From positions 1-6,982 of the forward strand of contig CAMLLK010000050.1 of the NCBI GenBank assembly GCA_946480885.1: a stretch of DNA of 6,982 bases. The letters are read 5' to 3'. Position numbers and translations under genes: made by a program. Source of the stretch: an uncultured Thermoproteales archaeon (GTDB lineage: Archaea > Thermoproteota > Thermoprotei > Thermoproteales > Thermoproteaceae). Below, in pieces: positions 1 through 6,276 of the stretch. Under the pieces are notes generated by a model, which was not told the DNA's origin, searched no databases, and saw nothing but the letters and a program-made list of their open reading frames with translations. The number at the start of each line of letters is the position of its first letter. Within the stretch, counting starts at the first letter, position 1.

Positions 1-40
1 AGAAAAAGAAGAAAGAAGAAGAGCGAACTTAGATAAATAA
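1..40 (+). other. possible 3' tail of an upstream gene, frame undecided
   Basis: The first 40 bases are purine-rich and open in all three forward frames until TAA at 34-36, TAA at 38-40 or TAG at 30-32. The readings end in RKRRKKKSELR, EKEERRRANLDK or KKKKEEERT. Any of these could be the charged C-terminal tail of a hyperthermophile protein that starts before the window. The bases cannot decide which frame, or whether it is coding at all. Confidence 0.2.
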
Positions 41-65
41 GAAAATAAATAACTTTTTTATCTAA
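29..65. repeat. 9-bp inverted repeat flanking the thiDN TATA region
   Basis: The arms ttagataaa (29-37) and tttatctaa (57-65) are perfect reverse complements separated by 19 bases. The right arm overlaps the probable TATA box of thiDN. It could be an operator or part of a terminator for the upstream gene. In sequence this AT-rich, a 9-bp match may also be chance. Confidence 0.3.
53..60 (+). promoter_or_regulatory. TATA-like box of thiDN
   Basis: A T-rich element (ctttttta) is centred about 25 bases before the ATG at 82. This is the distance expected for an archaeal TATA box driving a leaderless transcript. No Shine-Dalgarno motif precedes the ATG. The same T-run could also end the upstream transcript. 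No TPP riboswitch is apparent in this short leader. Confidence 0.4.
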
Positions 66-81
66 ATCCTATTTACAGCTT

Positions 82-1434
82 ATGTGGAAAGTGGCTATTA
101 CAATCGCCGGCTTAGACTCAAGCGGTGGCGCCGGCATACACGCAGATATTAAAACATTCGCCGCATTTGGGGTACATGGCGCCACGGCGCTCACCTGCGT
201 CACAGCTCAAAACACATACGAGGTGAGAGAGGCGCAGTGCCTCCCCCCCTCTTTAGTGAAGTCGCAGATCTCGGCGGTTTGGGACGACATGGGGATAGAC
301 GCTGGCAAGACCGGCATGTTGGGGACTAGAGAGATAGTTGAGGAGGTGGCATCCGCCGCCTCTAGCCTCGGCTTTCCTCTAGTGGTAGACCCCGTAATGA
401 TTGCAAAATCTGGCGCCTCTTTGATCTCCCCAGAGGCGGTTGAGGCGTTGAAAAAACGCCTACTGCCCGTGGCTAAGGTAGTCACGCCTAATAGACAAGA
501 GGCGGAGGCGCTGACGGGGGTAGAGATTCGTACATTAGAAGACGCCAAGAGAGCAGCCCGTATTATCAACCAAGAATTTGGCACAGAAGTAGTGGTTGTG
601 AAAGGAGGCCATTTAGAGACCGGCGAGGCCTCCGACGTTGTGTACCACCGCGGCGAATATTATATATTTTCTACAGAGCGGCTAGACTCCAGAGCCACAC
701 ACGGCACTGGCTGTGCTTTCTCCGCCGCCATAGCCGCCGGCCTCGCCAAAGGGCTTACTCCAGTAGAGGCTATAAAAGAGGCGAAGAGATTTATCTACCA
801 GGCGATAAAATACGGAGTGGCGAGGGGGAGGGGCCACTGGGCTGTAAACCCCATGGCGTGGGTTGAAATCCCAGCGGAGAGGTGGAGGGCGTTTGAGGAG
901 ATGAAGGCGGCTTTAGAGCTGGTTGAGAAAAACGCAAATTTATTAGCCAAGGCGATTCCAGAGGTGCAGAGCAATATCGGCTACGCCATAGACCCTAGAT
1001 ACGCCTCTAGTAGAGAAGACGTGTTGGCCATCCCGGGTAGAATTGTGAACTACATGGGCGCCGCCAAGCCGTCGGGCCCGCCTACATTCGGCGCCAGTGA
1101 CCACATAGCTAGGAAAATCCTCACAGTCATTCGACGAGACCCCCACGCCAGATCTGCTATGAATATTAGACTAGACCCCGCCTTTATAGAGAAGGCGGTG
1201 GAATTAGGCTACCTAGTTGCATATATAGACAGGAGGAGAGAGCCTGAAGAGGTAAAGAAAAGAGAGGGGGGCACAATGCAGTGGATAATTGAAGAGGCCT
1301 ATGCACAGATTGGAAAAACTCCAGACGTAATAGTGGACTGGGGCGACTGGGGGAAGGAGCCCATGATGACTATACTAGGACAAAGCCCAAGAGAGGTAGT
1401 AGAAAAAGTATTGAAGCTACTAGCTTTTTCTTAA
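82..1434 (+). CDS. thiDN: bifunctional HMP(-P) kinase / thiamine-phosphate synthase (ThiD-ThiN fusion)
   Basis: This cytoplasmic enzyme of thiamine synthesis has two domains. The N-terminal ThiD domain (about residues 3-260) phosphorylates hydroxymethylpyrimidine and its phosphate. The C-terminal ThiN domain (about 275-447) joins HMP-PP to thiazole phosphate to give thiamine phosphate, replacing bacterial ThiE. ThiD signatures are the substrate loop [15 protein letters not shown] (12-26), VDPVM (102-106), [11 protein letters not shown] (134-144), VVKGGH (172-177) and the anion-hole motif [14 protein letters not shown] (207-220) with Cys211. The ThiN part shows IPGR with Arg320 and SDHIARK with His341. 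From memory, these are the positions found critical in the Pyrobaculum calidifontis enzyme, and the numbering here is identical. Its 450 residues are normal for archaeal ThiDN. The ATG at 82 puts the ThiD core immediately at the N-terminus and sits well spaced from a TATA box. The 3' end overlaps the convergent gene by 65 bases. Confidence 0.95.
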   Translation: MWKVAITIAGLDSSGGAGIHADIKTFAAFGVHGATALTCVTAQNTYEVREAQCLPPSLVKSQISAVWDDMGIDAGKTGMLGTREIVEEVASAASSLGFPLVVDPVMIAKSGASLISPEAVEALKKRLLPVAKVVTPNRQEAEALTGVEIRTLEDAKRAARIINQEFGTEVVVVKGGHLETGEASDVVYHRGEYYIFSTERLDSRATHGTGCAFSAAIAAGLAKGLTPVEAIKEAKRFIYQAIKYGVARGRGHWAVNPMAWVEIPAERWRAFEEMKAALELVEKNANLLAKAIPEVQSNIGYAIDPRYASSREDVLAIPGRIVNYMGAAKPSGPPTFGASDHIARKILTVIRRDPHARSAMNIRLDPAFIEKAVELGYLVAYIDRRREPEEVKKREGGTMQWIIEEAYAQIGKTPDVIVDWGDWGKEPMMTILGQSPREVVEKVLKLLAFS

Positions 1435-2134
1435 TCTCTTGGAGGAGCGGTATTTCTCTCTCTAAGTCTTCTGTTATATACTCCCAAAAAATCCCCCGAG
1501 GCCTCCTGTCGGCTCTATTTACAAAATACACACGGGTGGGGGTCGCCACGACGTCTACAGTCAAGTCGAAGGGCTCGAGTGGGATTTCGTCTGCGACGAG
1601 TTGTAAGTCGTGTACTGTAGTAGCCACGGGGGTGTCCTCCCCCACTTTGTTAAACAACGACAACATGCCCCACTCCAACTCTGCATATCCATGAGACTTA
1701 CCCAGCCTCCTCCCCGTGTGGGGGTTCACGGCCACAGAGCCGACGATTACTAAATCTACTCTAGGCAGCTCCCAAGGCTTTGCCGAAGTCCCCCACTTAA
1801 AGGCGCCTCCGATTGTAGTTGCCTCTCTATAACTATATCTAGGTATGAGCCGGGGGTTCAGTATTAAAAAACCTTCTTTAATCCGCGGCGTCGGCATAAC
1901 TACGATCTTTCCATACATCAAAGCGGCCTCTCTACAAGGCCGCTGAGGCGAGTCTGGGTTTATCTTCACCACCTCCGCCTCGGCGAATACTTTCTGGCTA
2001 GTTAAATTTCTACAAGCCGCATCGGCGCCTTTGAAATTTGGAATTCTGCCGTGGGGAGGCAGGGGGAAAGCCGCAGCTCCCCTCTCTTCAAGAAGTCGCC
2101 AAATCCTCTCTCTAATAGACCGCTTAGTCTCCAT
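1370..2134 (-). CDS. 5-formyltetrahydrofolate cyclo-ligase family protein (COG0212 paralog)
   Basis: This 254-residue protein belongs to the 5-FCL/MTHFS family, whose classical members convert 5-formyl-THF to methenyl-THF with ATP. The family core is visible. Residues 141-156 form a glycine-rich loop (GRRLGKSHGYAELEWG), with a Lys-Ser insertion relative to the classical GxGxGxYD motif. TTVHDLQLV (172-180) is followed by IPLEPFDLTVDVVATPTRV (184-202). The GKSHGYAELEWG form resembles the archaeal/MTHFSD-type paralogs rather than the classical enzyme. Comparative genomics has tied such paralogs to thiamine metabolism, and here the gene lies tail to tail with thiDN, so a thiamine-related role is a reasonable inference. 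Starting at ATG 2134 gives a basic helix (METKRSIRERIWRLLEERG) as in the family. The last 20 residues (235-254) lie wholly inside the overlap with thiDN and form an unusual hydrophobic tail after a KKK. Classical folate activity is not shown. Confidence 0.82.
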   Translation of the reverse strand: METKRSIRERIWRLLEERGAAAFPLPPHGRIPNFKGADAACRNLTSQKVFAEAEVVKINPDSPQRPCREAALMYGKIVVMPTPRIKEGFLILNPRLIPRYSYREATTIGGAFKWGTSAKPWELPRVDLVIVGSVAVNPHTGRRLGKSHGYAELEWGMLSLFNKVGEDTPVATTVHDLQLVADEIPLEPFDLTVDVVATPTRVYFVNRADRRPRGIFWEYITEDLEREIPLLQEIKKKLVASILFLLPLLGFVLV

Positions 2135-2169
2135 GTATAGCCAATATTTTTAATAAATTAAATCTCTCC
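2135..2169. promoter_or_regulatory. divergent promoter region between the cyclo-ligase-like and SBP-like genes
   Basis: Only 35 bases separate the start codons of two divergent genes. On the plus strand, aatattttta (2143-2152) sits 18-27 bases before the GTG at 2170. On the minus strand, tttaattta (complement of 2154-2162) sits 20-28 bases before the ATG at 2134. Both distances fit leaderless archaeal transcription. The two boxes are almost adjacent, so the polymerases probably compete for this site. Confidence 0.5.
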
Positions 2170-3015
2170 GTGGGAGCCAGATGTGTTCTATATGGGAGAG
2201 AGGGCTACCACGCCCTATTCTTAAGGCCAATAGCCCAGTCGATAGGCTGTGTCTACAAAGAGTTGGACTACTTGACGCTATACCGCCACTACAAATCGGC
2301 GTCGCCGGGGCTTTATTATATAGAAGACGTGTGGTATATCCACGGAGTTGCCCCCAAGCCGCCGTGGCCCGTCGCTCAAGCAGCTCGGCGTCTAATAGGG
2401 AGGCTGTACCCAATATTAGGCAATGTCCAAGTCTTCTACACTAACGGGCTCTATAACTACATCCACGAGGTCGCATGCGGCAGAGCTGGCCTATTGGCGA
2501 AGGAGGGGGAGCCTTTAGTCACAGACTTATTCCTACCTCTATATTTAGAAATGGGCTCTGTAGAGAAAGCCCTCTACGCCGCCAAGGAGTTTTATAAATG
2601 CGGCCTCCCCTCTACACCAGCCGAATTGACACAGGGTGTGATAAACGACAAATTCGACGCCGCTTATCTATGGCTAGCCTGGGCCCCGCAGCTCCCCCTT
2701 AGGCCAAACCCAGTGTTGAAAAAAGCCGTAGCCGGCTTCTGGGGCCTTACAGCAGTGTCAGTAGAGGTAGATCTCCCCTATGTACACAGCCATCCCCCGC
2801 CTTACTTAGATGTAGACTGGGGCCCCTACAGCCGCAACAAGAGGCTAGTGGAAGAGTCAATTGTATTCAGGAGCCCTCGTTGGATGGAGTACGTAGAGAA
2901 TAACTACGTCGTATTGTTTGAATACCTACGGGGGAATGTATCTCTAGACAAGGCGGCTGAGAGATTAAAGACCGGCCTCGAAGAGGCGTTGTATGTACGG
3001 GAGAGCATATTTTAA
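2170..3015 (+). CDS. solute-binding-protein-like protein without signal peptide (tentative)
   Basis: The family is not certain. The pattern resembles a type II periplasmic-binding fold of the family 1 extracellular solute-binding kind. An N-terminal strand plus helix (CVLYGREGYHALFLRPIAQS, 5-24) leads on. A mid-region FDAAYLWLAWAPQL (162-175) looks like the 'AM.i.W' strand of SBPs. GFWGLTAVSV (189-198) follows. The end, IVFRSPRWMEYVENNYVVLFEYLRG with NVSLDKAAERL (231-266), matches the SBP C-terminal helix pair. There is no signal peptide, lipobox or membrane segment, so it should be cytoplasmic, unlike transport SBPs. The protein is rich in Tyr and Trp. GTG 2170 is the only start that keeps the first strand, and it lies at leaderless distance from a TATA-like box. 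Its last 23 bases overlap the TrpE-like gene, so the two are co-transcribed. Permease and ATPase genes are absent from the window. Confidence 0.55.
   Translation: MGARCVLYGREGYHALFLRPIAQSIGCVYKELDYLTLYRHYKSASPGLYYIEDVWYIHGVAPKPPWPVAQAARRLIGRLYPILGNVQVFYTNGLYNYIHEVACGRAGLLAKEGEPLVTDLFLPLYLEMGSVEKALYAAKEFYKCGLPSTPAELTQGVINDKFDAAYLWLAWAPQLPLRPNPVLKKAVAGFWGLTAVSVEVDLPYVHSHPPPYLDVDWGPYSRNKRLVEESIVFRSPRWMEYVENNYVVLFEYLRGNVSLDKAAERLKTGLEEALYVRESIF
2983..2986 (+). promoter_or_regulatory. Shine-Dalgarno motif of the TrpE-like gene
   Basis: GAGG lies with six bases between it and the ATG at 2993, inside the end of the upstream gene. It pairs with the conserved archaeal 16S tail. It supports 2993 as the start, because the first genes in the window lack such a motif and this internal one has it. 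Confidence 0.55.
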
Positions 3016-4045
3016 AAGTCCAAAAGTTGAAATATACGTCGAGGGCGAAGTGACGTCGTACGTAGAGCCGTCCCGTGGAGAAGTGGCAGTGGGTCTACTG
3101 CCCTTCCACAAAGTGTCTATACTAGACGGCGTTGAGGCCAGGAGGAGGACCCACTGGCCAGACTCCCTCTTTATAGTAGGCAAGCCAAGGCCTGTGGAGT
3201 TTAGACAAGGTATACTCCGACTGAGAGAAGTAGAGAGTGTAGACTGTGAAGAGTTTAAAAAAGCTGTGGAGATTGCAAAAGACGCCTTGGCTAAGGGCGA
3301 CCTCTTTCAATTAGTCTTGGCTAGATACGTGGCGTATAGAGGCGCAGCTAGGCCAGACGTAGTGTTGAAAAAATTAGCCGAGTCAATGGACGGGAAGTAC
3401 TACTTCTTTCTACAAGTAGAAGACCTCTGGGTCGCCGGCGTGTCGCCAGAGACTTTAGTATATGTAGAGGGAGATAGAGCTGTGAGCGGGCCAATCGGAG
3501 GGACGAGGCCGAGGGGGAGAGATAGAGAAGAAGACGAGATGTTAGAAAGAGAGTTAGTACATAGCGTTAAAGAAAGGGCAGAGCACATTATGTTAGTAGA
3601 CTCCGTGAGAAACGACATGGGGAGAGTGTGTAAGTGGGGCACAGTCAAGGCTAGAGACGTAGCCACTGTGGAGAAGTATAGCTATGTACAACACTTAGTC
3701 TCCTACGTAGAGTGTATATTAGAGAGAGGAGTGACGCCAGTGGGCGCAGCCGCGGCGATTAACCCAACTACTACAGTCACGGGGGTGCCAAAGCCTAGGG
3801 CGATTGAGTACATAAACCAACTAGAGAGAGAGCCAAGAGGCCCCTTCACAGGTGCGATAGGGGCAGTGTGGCCAGGTGGCGGAGACTTCGCGGTAGTTAT
3901 TAGATCTACATACGGAGAGGGCGACTACGTATACGTATGGGGAGGCGCCGGCATAGTCACAGATTCAGACCCAGATAGAGAGTGTCAAGAGACTGAAGTA
4001 AAAATGAGGCCTATAGTGAAGACGTTTTTAGACGCCGTAGAGTAG
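2993..4045 (+). CDS. trpE: anthranilate synthase component I-like chorismate-binding enzyme, short N-terminal domain
   Basis: The chorismate-binding catalytic domain spans about residues 85-345. Landmarks are GDLFQLVLAR (102-111), GVSPETLV (149-156), SGPIGGTRPRG (165-175), KERAEHIMLVDSVRNDMGRV (193-212), YSYVQHLVS with His234 (229-237), TVTGVPKPRAIE (261-272), RGPFTGAIG (282-290) and GAGIVTDSDPDRECQETE (318-335). Gly at 169 where PabB has its nucleophilic Lys (PIKGT), together with the retained His234, favours anthranilate rather than aminodeoxychorismate synthesis. Such enzymes convert chorismate plus ammonia, supplied by TrpG, to anthranilate. Oddities: at 350 residues it is well short of typical TrpE (over 400). 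Its N-terminal region is only about 80 residues, with no recognisable LLES tryptophan-binding motif. The usual PAGTVSGAPK reads NPTTTVTGVPK. No TrpG or other trp gene is nearby. It is co-transcribed with the SBP-like gene. The exact product is inferred. Confidence 0.8.
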   Translation: MYGRAYFKSPKVEIYVEGEVTSYVEPSRGEVAVGLLPFHKVSILDGVEARRRTHWPDSLFIVGKPRPVEFRQGILRLREVESVDCEEFKKAVEIAKDALAKGDLFQLVLARYVAYRGAARPDVVLKKLAESMDGKYYFFLQVEDLWVAGVSPETLVYVEGDRAVSGPIGGTRPRGRDREEDEMLERELVHSVKERAEHIMLVDSVRNDMGRVCKWGTVKARDVATVEKYSYVQHLVSYVECILERGVTPVGAAAAINPTTTVTGVPKPRAIEYINQLEREPRGPFTGAIGAVWPGGGDFAVVIRSTYGEGDYVYVWGGAGIVTDSDPDRECQETEVKMRPIVKTFLDAVE

Positions 4046-5026
4046 ATAACAACGTCGACACGGCTCTGGCGGATTAACGGCCTCGCCTCTCTTCCTCCTC
4101 TCAAAACTATCTACAAAATCTCTCCTCTTTTTCGAAGTGACTACCTCCGCCAGCCTAGACTCTTTAATATTTCCAAAAACCACCCTCGGAGCCGACTCGC
4201 ACTTATTTTCAAAACAACGCACAGCCCCCTCGGCGGGGATGTTGAGATAGACACATGGAGAGACATCGCCGTCGACTCCAATATATATCGACGACGTGGG
4301 GGCCTCTGGACACTCAACTTGTTCCCAAGGCGAAAACAAACGGCTGTGTACCACCACGCCCACTCTCTTGCCGACCTCTATCGCGGCCCTCACCGCCTCA
4401 ACTACCCGCCGCGGCGGCGGAGAGAAGAGATTTGAGAAGACCTTCACCCCCCAGACAGAGGGGTGGGGGATATATACGACGTTGGATAAGTTTATCTCTC
4501 TGACGCCGGCCTCCGCCGCCTTTTCTACAAACCGGGGGAGGTCGTCTACTGAGTCTTTCAACATCATATATACGGCGACTACCCTAGCGTCAATCCGCCT
4601 AGCTAACTCACCGACGTTTTTTAAAACTGTCTCAAAGTCTGTGCCCAGTCTGTATTTATTATGCCTCTCAGAAGAGGCGCCGGCAAAAGTCACAGCTACT
4701 ACGTCTACGCCGACGTCTACAATTTTTGAAATCATATGTGGTGTCAACAATTCGCCGTTGGTGGTGAAGCCAGCCTTAAAGCGGCGTTTTGTTAAACTAA
4801 GCATTTCAAAAAAACGGGGGTGGAGAAGCGGCTCGCCCCACCCCTGTAGGTGAATATACTCGACGCCCAACTCGGCGGCTTCTTCAACAATTTTTGTAAA
4901 TAGTCCAAAATCCATATGTCTAGCCCGCCAAGTGTTTGAATAAACAGCCACGGGGCAGTAGACACAACGGGCGTTGCAGAATGTAGTAATCTCCACCTGG
5001 ATTATTCTCAACACGTCTGTACTCAT
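4028..5026 (-). CDS. radical SAM protein with C-terminal SPASM/twitch-like cysteines
   Basis: Residues 17-24 (CNARCVYC) are the CX3CX2C motif that binds the 4Fe-4S cluster and S-adenosylmethionine. GWGEPLLHP (62-70) is the SAM-amino-group (GGE-type) motif, and TTNGELLTP (88-96) is the next conserved strand. The C-terminal part has C239-X13-G-X4-C258, the opening signature of a SPASM domain. It also has Cys271 and Cys276, VFGNIKES (283-290) and a terminal CRRC (323-326), then stops. The full CX2CX5CX3C second-cluster motif is missing, so one auxiliary cluster (twitch type) is more likely than two. The substrate is not recognisable. Related proteins modify peptides or mature enzymes and cofactors. 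The ATG at 5026 places the cluster motif at residue 17, as usual. It converges on the TrpE-like gene with an 18-base overlap, so it is not in that operon. Confidence 0.85.
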   Translation of the reverse strand: MSTDVLRIIQVEITTFCNARCVYCPVAVYSNTWRARHMDFGLFTKIVEEAAELGVEYIHLQGWGEPLLHPRFFEMLSLTKRRFKAGFTTNGELLTPHMISKIVDVGVDVVAVTFAGASSERHNKYRLGTDFETVLKNVGELARRIDARVVAVYMMLKDSVDDLPRFVEKAAEAGVREINLSNVVYIPHPSVWGVKVFSNLFSPPPRRVVEAVRAAIEVGKRVGVVVHSRLFSPWEQVECPEAPTSSIYIGVDGDVSPCVYLNIPAEGAVRCFENKCESAPRVVFGNIKESRLAEVVTSKKRRDFVDSFERRKRGEAVNPPEPCRRCYLLYGV

Positions 5027-5052
5027 ACACTAGGTTTTATTTCTCTATGCTA

Positions 5053-5064
5053 ACAAATTATATA
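5053..5064 (-). promoter_or_regulatory. possible TATA box of the radical SAM gene
   Basis: Read on the minus strand this is tataatttgtta, 27-38 bases before the ATG at 5026. It would start transcription a few bases before the codon. It overlaps the TATA box proposed for the divergent oxidoreductase gene, so the two promoters would share DNA. An alternative AT-rich stretch at 5033-5043 is too close to the start codon. Confidence 0.35.
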
Positions 5065-5066
5065 AC
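5058..5066 (+). promoter_or_regulatory. TATA box of the sulfide:quinone oxidoreductase gene
   Basis: The sequence ttatataac lies 20-28 bases before the GTG at 5086, the archaeal TATA-to-start distance for a leaderless message. No Shine-Dalgarno motif is present in the T-rich bases just before the GTG. This spacing supports the GTG as the true start. Confidence 0.6.
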
Positions 5067-5085
5067 TATCTACTAATAATTTTTT

Positions 5086-6276
5086 GTGAAAAAGATAGCA
5101 ATCATCGGCGCGGGCGTCGGCGGCCAGATTGTAGCCAATAGCCTCGCAAGAAGCCTACGGCGAGAAATAGTGAAGGGAGAGGTAGAGATTACAGTATTTG
5201 ATAAATCAAGAGAGTACGTACTAGAGGCAGGTCTACCGCTGTATGTCTTAGGGGCATTTGAAGAAGAAAGTCTAGTATATAAAAAAGCCCGGCTTTTAGA
5301 CCCAAAGGTCAAAGCTCTACTTGGTGACGATGGCGAAGTCACAAGGGTAGATCTAAAAGACAGAAAAATTTACACAAAGCCCGGAAAGATCTATACATAC
5401 GACTATTTAGTAATCGCCGCCGGCTGCGGCTACGATTTATCACTTGTGCCAGGTCTAGAACAAGACTATCACACATACTATGAATATAACAAGGCAAAAG
5501 AGCTTAAAGAACTCCTTCACAACTTCAAGGGCGGGACTATTGTACATCTAGTGGCTATGTTAGATGTCTCGATTAAATGCCCAATTGCGCCGGGTAAATT
5601 TTCACTTGTGTTAGATACATATCTTAGACATGTAAAACATCTCGCCGGTAGGTATAAAATCATCGTGGCCACTACGACAGACCACCTACACGCACAGCCC
5701 GAGGTCAATAAGGCGCTAGAGGAGAGGTTTAGAGACCACGGCCTTCAATACATTTACGATTTCGAGCCGGCGCAAATCGACGCCAATGAGAAAGTAATTG
5801 TTTCAACAGACGGAGAAAAGTTGAAATACGACTTGTTAATCACAGTGCCGCCGCACCGAGGGCCTAAGTTCGTCGCTGAGTCGGGCATAGGAGACCCCTT
5901 TAGCCTCATTCCAGCAGATAGATACACGCTAAACTATAGAAAAGGCAAAGAGCACTACGACGACGTGTGGGTAGTAGGTGACGTCGCCAACTTCGGCGCG
6001 TCGAGGTCCGGCTCAGTGGCGCACTATGAGGCCATCGTAGTTTCCCACAATATATTAAATGAAATAAAAGGCGTCGGCGATAGATGGCTATTCTACGGCG
6101 AGACTATATGTCCATATTACGAAAGCCTATACGTACCCGCCGAGAGGGGGAGGGCTTGGATTCCCTTCTGGACTTATGGAAAAATCGCCAGGCCATATGT
6201 TGGAAATAGGTGGGCTTGGCATATTTTAAGAGTTTATTATTACAATATACCGCTTACACTTAGAGGGCTGTTATGA
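5086..6276 (+). CDS. sqr: sulfide:quinone oxidoreductase-type FAD flavoprotein
   Basis: This 396-residue two-dinucleotide-fold flavoprotein oxidises sulfide to sulfur or polysulfide and reduces membrane quinone. The FAD-binding IIGAGVGGQIVANSL is at 6-20, DYLVIAAG at 106-113, and VWVVGDVANFG, with the FAD-contacting Asp299, at 294-304. It has exactly three cysteines: Cys114, Cys165 in KCPIAPGKFS (164-173), and Cys342 in ICPYYESLY. CPIAP corresponds to the CPPAP-like redox-cysteine motif of SQRs. The spacing of the three resembles, from memory, the Acidianus ambivalens enzyme. The end (WAWHILRVYYYNIPLTLRGLL region, 376-396) is aromatic and amphipathic, suitable for peripheral membrane attachment as in other SQRs. 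The start is GTG 5086, which begins directly with the first beta strand and follows a TATA box at leaderless distance. It overlaps the next gene through ATGA, so both form one unit. A related NADH or flavocytochrome c-type oxidoreductase is less likely. Confidence 0.85.
   Translation: MKKIAIIGAGVGGQIVANSLARSLRREIVKGEVEITVFDKSREYVLEAGLPLYVLGAFEEESLVYKKARLLDPKVKALLGDDGEVTRVDLKDRKIYTKPGKIYTYDYLVIAAGCGYDLSLVPGLEQDYHTYYEYNKAKELKELLHNFKGGTIVHLVAMLDVSIKCPIAPGKFSLVLDTYLRHVKHLAGRYKIIVATTTDHLHAQPEVNKALEERFRDHGLQYIYDFEPAQIDANEKVIVSTDGEKLKYDLLITVPPHRGPKFVAESGIGDPFSLIPADRYTLNYRKGKEHYDDVWVVGDVANFGASRSGSVAHYEAIVVSHNILNEIKGVGDRWLFYGETICPYYESLYVPAERGRAWIPFWTYGKIARPYVGNRWAWHILRVYYYNIPLTLRGLL
6263..6266 (+). 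promoter_or_regulatory. Shine-Dalgarno motif of the DUF1641 gene
   Basis: GAGG lies with six bases between it and the ATG at 6273, within the last codons of the oxidoreductase gene. The spacing is identical to that before the TrpE-like gene. With the ATGA overlap it points to re-initiation or coupled translation. Confidence 0.55.

Noticed and set aside
1..22. Purine-rich AGAA/GAAG repeat as a tandem repeat or CRISPR fragment.
   Set aside because: The units are irregular and only about 20 bases long. A charged protein tail is a simpler explanation.
207..584. Minus-strand open frame of 125 codons inside thiDN.
   Set aside because: It lies opposite conserved ThiD motifs, has low-complexity Ser/Ala/Thr-rich translation and no promoter or ribosome site. 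It is a shadow of the real gene.
1363..1410. ATGATGA resembling the C box of a C/D guide RNA, near the 3' end of thiDN.
   Set aside because: No CTGA D box, internal D' box or second C' box occurs at the required spacing, and the bases are fully explained as thiDN codons.
2150..2444. Two 87-codon open frames, one on each strand, at the start of the SBP-like gene.
   Set aside because: Both overlap the longer gene with better domain logic and have no conserved motif. The plus-strand one starts 11 bases inside the longer gene in another frame.
2993..4045. Identification as PabB (aminodeoxychorismate synthase).
   Set aside because: The PIKGT lysine nucleophile of PabB is replaced by PIGGT, and the TrpE-type histidine in QHLVS is present.
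4296..4853. Plus-strand open frame of 185 codons opposite the radical SAM gene.
   Set aside because: The opposite strand encodes a conserved family with intact cysteine motifs. This reading is Thr/Ser/Pro-rich with no recognisable domain.
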